The notes under the pieces were generated by a model. It had not been told where the DNA came from, made no database searches, and saw nothing but the letters and a program-made list of their open reading frames with translations. This document shows positions 21,963 through 27,343 of a DNA stretch of 27,343 bases, piece after piece. Location: NCBI GenBank assembly GCA_934572535.1, contig CAKTLJ010000023.1:1-27343 (forward strand). The letters are read 5' to 3'. How positions within the stretch are numbered: position 1 is the stretch's first letter; each line of letters begins with the position of its first letter. Both the position numbers and the translations under genes were made by a program. The stretch comes from an uncultured Eubacteriales bacterium (GTDB lineage Bacteria; Bacillota; Clostridia; Oscillospirales; Oscillospiraceae).

Positions 21963-23012
21963 TCAACCTTCCAGTATTTCCTGGGCCAAGGCTGCCAGGG
22001 TCCGGGCGGCCTGGTCCTCGTCCATGGCCAGGAAGGTCTCCAGGCCCAGGGTGTGCAGGGCCTTGCGGATGGCGCGGGTGAGGCGGGAGTCGGCGCGGGT
22101 GCGCAGGGTCCCGCGGTGGATCTCCCGCGCGACGGCGGTCAGCAGGCCGGTCATGCCCGCCTCCCGGAGGACCTGGGTCAGCTCCGGCTCGTCCCGGCGG
22201 ACGTAGCGGAGGGGCCGCTGGCCGCTGCGGGCGGTCACGGAGTAGACCTGCCCGGCGCGGATGACGAGCTTGCTGACGATCTCGTGGTCCTGGGCGGGCG
22301 GTCTGGGGCGCGGGGGGCGCGGCCGGGCGGCGTAGCGCAGCAGGTCCAGCTCCCGCCCGGTCTCCTCCAGGCGGCGGCAGATCTCCGCGTGCAGCGGGTC
22401 GTCCGGGGGGAGCAGCAGGGGCGCGCGGCGGCAGAGCAGGTCGAGCGCGCGCTCGTCCGCCAGCAGGCGGGAGCGGGCGAGGGTCTCGCGGCCCAGGGCG
22501 GCGAATTCCCGGCGGTAGTAGTCCCGGTAGGGGGCGGCCCAGGGGGCGTCGCCGGTCTGGCCGAGGTACGGCCCGGCCAGCAGGGCCAGGGCCTCCCGGC
22601 AGAGCTTCAGGCCCGCCGGGTCGGCCTGGGGGCAGGCGCGGAGCCGGGCCAGGCGGTCCAGGAGGCGGTCCTCATCCGTGTCCAGGCGGTAGCGGGGGTT
22701 GAGGCGGCAGCGGCCCCCGGCGGCCTGGACCAGGCCGCTCTTTCCGTCCAGCCCCAGGGGGGCGAGGGCCTCCCGCAGGCGGTTCAGGCGCACGCGGGCG
22801 GCGTTCTCCCCGGCGGCGCTGGGCTTGTCCGGCCAGAGGGCGGCGGCCAGCTCCTCCGGCGCGGCGTCCCGGCCGCGGTGGACCAGGAGGTATTTCAGCA
22901 GGAGCCACGGCTGAGACGGCCGCGCGGGGTTCTCCGCCGCCCGGCCCCGGTCGTTTTCCAGGGTCACGACGCCGAAGAGCGTCACCCGAACGCAGTATTT
23001 TTCCTCTTCCAT
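21963..23012 (-). CDS. SARP/BTAD-type transcriptional regulator
   Basis: The 349-residue protein opens with the OmpR-like winged helix of AfsR/SARP regulators (VRVTLFGVVTLENDRG..., then QPWLLLKYLLVHRGRDAAPEELAAALWPD and AARVRLNRLREAL, to about residue 105). A helical BTAD-like region follows (about 110-230), with YLGQTGDAPWAAPYRDYYRREFAALGRETLAR. An Arg-Pro-rich linker (about 235-250) leads to a C-terminal part of 100 residues that I do not recognise. In Actinobacteria such proteins switch on biosynthetic clusters; in Clostridia they are usually orphans of unknown target. AAAGGAGGAAC precedes ATG 23012. There is no minus-strand terminator directly after the stop, so its transcript may run into the antisense RNA region. 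Confidence 0.8.
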   Translation of the reverse strand: MEEEKYCVRVTLFGVVTLENDRGRAAENPARPSQPWLLLKYLLVHRGRDAAPEELAAALWPDKPSAAGENAARVRLNRLREALAPLGLDGKSGLVQAAGGRCRLNPRYRLDTDEDRLLDRLARLRACPQADPAGLKLCREALALLAGPYLGQTGDAPWAAPYRDYYRREFAALGRETLARSRLLADERALDLLCRRAPLLLPPDDPLHAEICRRLEETGRELDLLRYAARPRPPRPRPPAQDHEIVSKLVIRAGQVYSVTARSGQRPLRYVRRDEPELTQVLREAGMTGLLTAVAREIHRGTLRTRADSRLTRAIRKALHTLGLETFLAMDEDQAARTLAALAQEILEG

Positions 23013-23061
23013 CGCGCCGTTCCTCCTTTCTCCTCTGTTGTGCGCGCCTCCCCGTCCTGCC

Positions 23062-23346
23062 CCCCCTTGTCAAAGGGGGATTCTTCTGGCGGGGCGCTGC
23101 GGATGCCCTCCACGTGGGTCTTGCCTCCGGCGGCCCCCATTTCTTTCAAGAAATGGGGGGAAAGAAGACCAGGGGTCCCCCCTGGACCCCGTGGGGGTGG
23201 GTCAAGACCTGCCACTTCTTTAACCTCCCCCTCTGGGGGAGGTGGATTCGCCCGTAGGGCGAAGACGGAGAGGGCTGCGCCGTATCGGCAGGGATTCGCC
23301 CTCTCAGTCACGGCTTCGCCGTGCCAGCTCTCCCAGAGGGAGAGCT
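23062..23346. repeat. Cluster of short perfect palindromes (intergenic repeat patch)
   Basis: The gap 23013-23499 has no supported gene. It holds seven short inverted repeats: CCCCCTT/AAGGGGG (23062-23079); a 12-bp-arm palindrome at 23134-23159; CCAGGGG/CCCCTGG (23169-23185); CCTCCCCC/GGGGGAGG (23224-23242); TTCGCCC/GGGCGAA (23247-23263); CACGGC/GCCGTG (23309-23323); and AGCTCTCCC/GGGAGAGCT (23326-23346). Loops are two to four bases. The phrases around 23224-23346 resemble interspersed intergenic repeats common in Clostridial genomes, from memory. Positions 23347-23499 show nothing further. Confidence 0.65.
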
Positions 23347-23499
23347 AAGGGGGGGCATCGACAACCGCCTAGGTAGGGTGGGGTCCCCTGATCCCGCCGG
23401 GGAACGTGACGTCCTCGGCGGACTGAGGGCAGCCCCTCCTACAGCTGGCAAGGTAGAAAACAATCCCCTGAGCATAAAAACATGGAGATATGCTGTCTT

Positions 23500-24960
23500 T
23501 CAGAAAGCTAACGCTTTCATTAAGCCCCGATGGAGTATACATTCGTGATCTACTCGGAATGATTCCTTGGAATTCCTATAGGAGAATACGGTATAGTCTT
23601 TTTGGTTGCGTGGTCTACGCTGACCGATATATCCTGCGTCAAACAGCTTTTCTAAAACCGAGCGAGGGGCTACATCTTTAAATTCTTGATGGGCACTACA
23701 TTCTTTTTCAAACTCTTCTAAACGAAAATATCTGTCTTCCATCCCTGCTAGAATATTTGCGAGACAATTCACAACCTCATCAGGGAAGAAACCCGTCATT
23801 TCATCTTCCATCGTTTTCACAAAATATTCTTCCGAATATGCTCTCAGCACACTTTTAATTTTACCAACCGCAAGAGCTTCACCTGGGACAATTTCCTTTT
23901 GAAGTTCTACAAAAAATTGCAGAATGTCTCGTGGTCTGTAAATTATATTATCTAAGATGTAACTCAAGGAATCTCTTCCTTCGATTTTCTCTGGGAAAAT
24001 CTCTTTCCATACCCTCTGAAATGAATCCTCTTCCCCTGTGACTTCATCAATCCGCTTGCTTACCAGTCGGATTAAATCGGATCGGTATATGTCTTCCTGA
24101 ATAATTGTCCACGACAATTTTATTCCCATATCACGGACAATTTTTGAAATATTGGGATCACGACATAGGTTTAGAATGTCATCTCGAATGAGTAAGTTGA
24201 CCTTGACAGCAATCGTGCCGTTTCTGGCAGCTTTTTCCGTGTTCATCTCTCGATTGAGTTCATCTACTGCTCGAATCAATCCAACGATAATATCCGCTCT
24301 AAATCCTGTATTACCAAGCTGAATGTCATCAAGTCCGTCTACAATGAGAATGAATTTTTTCGTTGTAATACAAGTGTTCTGAATAGACGCCTTTATGATA
24401 GAGAATATTTCTCCAGGTCCATTCAGGGAGTCATTTGATGAATATTTTTTTACAAATTGAAACATCCCTCTTAAATTAAGGGAAAACTCTGTCTCAACTA
24501 ATCTATTAACGGTGGCAGGGATATCATTGTCTTTTGTTAGAAATCCATGTTTTTTTAGAAGTTCTGCAACCTCAACGAAGTCTTTGTTTTGAATATTCGG
24601 CTCGCATTCATCAATCATACCAACGGCTTCGATCATCAGAATACATTTCCAAAGGGATATGTAAGGATTTCCTCCCAATTGTCGATAGGGTTCGAGTTTT
24701 TCAAACATAGTATTGTTGAAGTTGTTCAATGAACGCTGGCGAACACAGATGTCATTCTCTTCCGCTGTCAGTTGAATTTGAGAAGCGTATGCCGTTTTGC
24801 CGTCCCCCTTTCGCCCTCTAAGAAGAAAGCGATGTCCAGAAATCAACTCTTTCAGGTATTCGTGCGGATCAAAGAAAACTTTCTTGAATACTTTGGGATT
24901 TTGAGCAACTTCATTTTCTGCCGCTGCGCAGCCAAAATAAACGTCCTTTAAATTAATCAT
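23500..24960 (-). CDS. P-loop ATPase, Sll1717-like family
   Basis: The 486-residue protein is encoded by DNA that is visibly AT-rich compared with everything to its left. ATG 24960 is chosen because AGAGGAAGG lies upstream; the TTG at 24990 lies within a terminator hairpin. The start VYFGCAAAENEVAQ followed by FFDPHEYLKELISGHRFLLRGRKGDGKTAYA gives a Walker A at 49-56. A Walker B-like segment is KFILIVDGLDDIQ (about 205-217), then VKVNLLIRDDIL as a sensor-like strand, and RPRDILQFFVELQ near 350, as in STAND/Orc-like ATPases. The opening is like the family named P-loop ATPase, Sll1717, whose role is unknown. No membrane span is seen. A defence or DNA-transaction role is possible from its base composition and isolation, nothing more. 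Confidence 0.75.
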   Translation of the reverse strand: MINLKDVYFGCAAAENEVAQNPKVFKKVFFDPHEYLKELISGHRFLLRGRKGDGKTAYASQIQLTAEENDICVRQRSLNNFNNTMFEKLEPYRQLGGNPYISLWKCILMIEAVGMIDECEPNIQNKDFVEVAELLKKHGFLTKDNDIPATVNRLVETEFSLNLRGMFQFVKKYSSNDSLNGPGEIFSIIKASIQNTCITTKKFILIVDGLDDIQLGNTGFRADIIVGLIRAVDELNREMNTEKAARNGTIAVKVNLLIRDDILNLCRDPNISKIVRDMGIKLSWTIIQEDIYRSDLIRLVSKRIDEVTGEEDSFQRVWKEIFPEKIEGRDSLSYILDNIIYRPRDILQFFVELQKEIVPGEALAVGKIKSVLRAYSEEYFVKTMEDEMTGFFPDEVVNCLANILAGMEDRYFRLEEFEKECSAHQEFKDVAPRSVLEKLFDAGYIGQRRPRNQKDYTVFSYRNSKESFRVDHECILHRGLMKALAF

Positions 24961-24986
24961 GATATCGCACCTTCCTCTTCTAAGGG

Positions 24987-25018
24987 GCAAAGCCCCCGGG
25001 AAACCCCGGGGGCTTTTG
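24987..25018. terminator. Hairpin between the SLH protein gene and the ATPase gene
   Basis: A perfect 12-bp stem AAAGCCCCCGGG/CCCGGGGGCTTT (24989-25000 with 25005-25016) around AAAC. On the minus strand only three T residues follow, so termination after the SLH gene may be incomplete. Confidence 0.75.
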
Positions 25019-25057
25019 CCGTTAGATTGTATCTTCCTGAATTAGATTCAGAGGAGA

Positions 25058-27343
25058 TTACTTGTTGACGTAAATCTCAGGGCCGTTCTTGCCATCGGTC
25101 ATCACGCCGTTGACGTCAATGAACACAGCCTCAACAACATCCTTGTTGCCGTCCTTCACCAGGAAGTAAACAGCGTTTGCGTTGAGCTTGTTTTCCACGT
25201 CAGCAGCATCCTTAGCGGTTGCCAGCTTAGCGGTTGCACCCTCGCCATTCTTGGTGTCAACACCAATCACGAAATAGGTGTCAGCGAAGTCGTAGGAATT
25301 CACGATAGCTTCGCCCTGCTCGTTAACACCACTCTGGAAGGTGATGCTGTCATCGGAAACGAACGCAGTAATCGCCTCAGCCGCAGTAGCCTTCTTCACC
25401 ATGAAGTCATCGCCAGCAGCCTCCAGAGCTTCCTCGTTCTCCCAGTTGAAGGAGACAAAGCCGTACTTCACAGGAACATTAGCACCCTTCACATCGTTCT
25501 TATCAACTTTCACGCCCTCAATGGTCTTGGTACCATTCCACATATCGAAGTTGTAGTAGGTGGTGCCGTCAACCTTGGTGGTGGAAATGCCGCTGGTGAT
25601 GAAACCATAGACAGCAGCATCGGACTTAGCGGTGCCGGTCATTCTGATCAGACCAACGGAAACATAATAGGTACCGTTGCTCTTGTCAGCCAGACCATAG
25701 ACGCCGGAAACACTGGTTTCCTTCCAGTTGGTCACGGTCTTGCCCTTGATAACCTTCACGCCGTCCTTGTCCTTAACAAAGACAACGCCGTCATCAGCAA
25801 AACGAGTTCTCTCGGAGGTCTTACCGTCCTTGATCGTCACGGAAGAAGTCTCGGTGATATACTTGTCATAGCTGCCAATGTTGTTTGCAGAGACAGGCTC
25901 AACAGAGTAGTCGCCGCTCTTTTCAGAGTAGGTGTACAGGTAATAGTCCTTCAGCAGCATTGCAGCCTGGGAAGCAAAGATCTCGTCGTGATCCTTAGCA
26001 GAATAATCCAGTGCACCACTCTTATACACGTCAGCAACGATATCATAGTCTTCGTCTGCCTGATAATAGTGGGTCGTAGCAGGAGTCGTAGTATTATCAA
26101 TGTAGTTGATAATACTGGTGGAGGTGGTTGCGGGAGTGATGTTAGTCAGGGTAACAGTCTTAGCGGAGCCATCAGTGAAGTATACCTTTGCCTCGATACC
26201 ATCAGACAGGCCGGAGGTCAGAGCGGCATACTTATCCAGGTACAGAACGTTCTCAGCGGAAACGTTGCCCTTGGTCTTCTCAGCGTTGAACACGAAGCCG
26301 TTCACAACTGCAAAGTTGTAGGAGTCGTTCAGCTTGATGGTGTCGCCGGTGTCGGCGGGAGCAGCAACCGTGTACCAAGTGCCACCAACCTTGACTTCGC
26401 TGACCTTATCAGCTGCATTAGTCTTGGTTGCGTCAACCTTGCCGGAAACGATGTTAGCCTTGGTGATCTCGGTGTCGCCGCTCACGGTGTAATCGCCGGG
26501 AACCACAACAACGTAATCGTCCTCAGCAGCATCCTTGTACAGGGCAACATCGTCATTCTTCAAATCGAAGGACTTCTTGGCCAGGGTGGTGTCGCCCTTC
26601 GTGGACAGGGTCACCTTGCTGGCGCTCAGGTAGTCGATCTGAGCAACGGAGAAGGGCATCTCCACAGCGTACTCATAATCCTTATCATTGTCGTTATCTA
26701 CCAGAGTGTACTGATAGTAAGGAACAGCTGTAACATTAGAACCGGTCAGAATCTTAGTCTTGCTAGCAGCGCCATTGGGAGCAACGACCTTCAAAGAATC
26801 ATCCAGCTTATAGTCCTTGTTGTTGATCTCGACCTTGTTGGTATCGCTGTAGCTCATGTCGTCACCCAGAGCGGTAACGGTCTTGTTCTTGTCGCTTGCA
26901 TAGATACCCAGCAGGGTCACGTCCTTGGTCTTCTTGTCCACGGTGTACATGGCCTTGACCTGCTGACCCATCAGAGCGGAGTAATCCTTCGCAGCATCGA
27001 AGTTGTCCTCATAGCCCTCGGTATAGGGATTGATGAGCTTGATTTCAGTGGTGTAGGTCTTATCGTTGTCGTTGAACTTAACGGTACGCAGAATACCCTT
27101 CACGGTGATGGCCTCGTACTTGTCTTCCAGCAGGGTGATCTTGACGAAACCATCGACACCCTGAACCAGCTTATCCTGCACGGTCAGCTCGGAAACCAGC
27201 TGGCCGTCCTTGGAGACCAGGTTGTACTTGTACTCGACCTCGTAGGCGTTCAGAGCGTTCCAAACCATCTGGGCCGCGTTGTCGCGGGACAGAGCCTTGG
27301 AGGGGTCCATGCCAGCCAGGTCAGCGTACAGGCCCTTGGCGGA
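25058..27343 (-). CDS. Large S-layer homology domain surface protein (N-terminus outside window)
   Basis: The frame is open from the right edge to the stop at 25058, giving the last 761 residues. The first ATG inside (27310) is not the start: the preceding codons read SAKGLYADLAG and continue into MDPSKALSRDNAAQMVWNAL, the end of an SLH repeat. After that come about 700 residues rich in Asp, Lys, Thr, Val and Tyr, with many beta-strand-like stretches and few Cys. Examples are VTVKGILRTVKFNDNDKTY-like segments and repeated phrases of the type DGKT, KDGVKVIKG and NNKDYKLDD. This is typical of S-layer or cell-wall proteins of Oscillospiraceae, attached through SLH domains. Codon choice is restricted (mostly aac, gac, aag), as in strongly expressed genes. 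No sorting signal is present at the C-terminus. Confidence 0.85.
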   Translation of the reverse strand, partial: SAKGLYADLAGMDPSKALSRDNAAQMVWNALNAYEVEYKYNLVSKDGQLVSELTVQDKLVQGVDGFVKITLLEDKYEAITVKGILRTVKFNDNDKTYTTEIKLINPYTEGYEDNFDAAKDYSALMGQQVKAMYTVDKKTKDVTLLGIYASDKNKTVTALGDDMSYSDTNKVEINNKDYKLDDSLKVVAPNGAASKTKILTGSNVTAVPYYQYTLVDNDNDKDYEYAVEMPFSVAQIDYLSASKVTLSTKGDTTLAKKSFDLKNDDVALYKDAAEDDYVVVVPGDYTVSGDTEITKANIVSGKVDATKTNAADKVSEVKVGGTWYTVAAPADTGDTIKLNDSYNFAVVNGFVFNAEKTKGNVSAENVLYLDKYAALTSGLSDGIEAKVYFTDGSAKTVTLTNITPATTSTSIINYIDNTTTPATTHYYQADEDYDIVADVYKSGALDYSAKDHDEIFASQAAMLLKDYYLYTYSEKSGDYSVEPVSANNIGSYDKYITETSSVTIKDGKTSERTRFADDGVVFVKDKDGVKVIKGKTVTNWKETSVSGVYGLADKSNGTYYVSVGLIRMTGTAKSDAAVYGFITSGISTTKVDGTTYYNFDMWNGTKTIEGVKVDKNDVKGANVPVKYGFVSFNWENEEALEAAGDDFMVKKATAAEAITAFVSDDSITFQSGVNEQGEAIVNSYDFADTYFVIGVDTKNGEGATAKLATAKDAADVENKLNANAVYFLVKDGNKDVVEAVFIDVNGVMTDGKNGPEIYVNK

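Noticed and set aside
23062..23346. CRISPR array
   Set aside because: The repeats are different palindromes, not identical direct repeats with regular spacers.
23321..23681. Short plus-strand frames over the palindrome patch and the end of the ATPase gene
   Set aside because: They have no ribosome site, repeat-derived composition and partial overlap with the ATPase gene.
1..27343. tRNA, rRNA, insertion sequence or integrase genes
   Set aside because: No cloverleaf-like sequence, rRNA signature or transposase/integrase motif was recognised in any frame.

Overview
The window looks like chromosomal DNA from a GC-rich anaerobic Firmicute of the Oscillospiraceae type (Flavonifractor, Lawsonibacter or Intestinimonas-like). 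This rests on the very high third-position GC of the housekeeping genes, typical sigma-A promoters and Gram-positive Shine-Dalgarno sites, S-layer homology proteins, and Clostridial gene families (DUF2520, type III pantothenate kinase, AGCS symporter, DUF5714). The assignment is an inference; no 16S or marker search was possible.

Positions 1-6175: the tail of an AAA-ATPase/PD-(D/E)XK nuclease protein, then a tightly packed CoA operon: DUF2520 reductase-like gene, panB, panC, panD, coaBC and coaX. It has a clear promoter and a hairpin-rich leader. It covers the route from 2-ketoisovalerate to 4'-phosphopantetheine, with the DUF2520 protein in the place where a ketopantoate reductase is expected. 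Positions 6231-8461: thioredoxin, then an AGCS sodium/amino-acid symporter followed by a run of hairpins ending in a strong terminator.

Positions 8499-12504: a LysR regulator divergent from an APC permease. The permease has two promoters, each preceded by the same 43-bp box (35 of 43 identical), 368 bp apart. A CitB/DcuR-like response regulator with no kinase in the window follows.

Positions 12560-18453 (minus strand): an operon of a MarR regulator, a medium-chain/aromatic-type acyl-CoA ligase, a three-gene NMT1/SsuABC-type ABC importer and an exported SLH-domain protein. The MarR promoter carries a perfect-arm palindrome over its -35 element. The likely theme is uptake and CoA activation of an organic acid under control of a ligand-sensing MarR protein. 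Divergent from it is proB-proA (18485-20679).

Positions 20720-23012: a cysteine-rich DUF5714 protein, then a compact locus that reads as a type I toxin-antitoxin system: a 29-residue holin-like membrane peptide with an oppositely oriented promoter and terminator that would make a short antisense RNA over its 3' end. A SARP/BTAD-type regulator follows on the minus strand.

Positions 23013-27343: a patch of stacked palindromes, an AT-rich P-loop ATPase gene of unusual composition (probably acquired), and the 3' part of a large SLH surface protein that runs off the right edge. No tRNA, rRNA, CRISPR or recognisable insertion sequence was seen.
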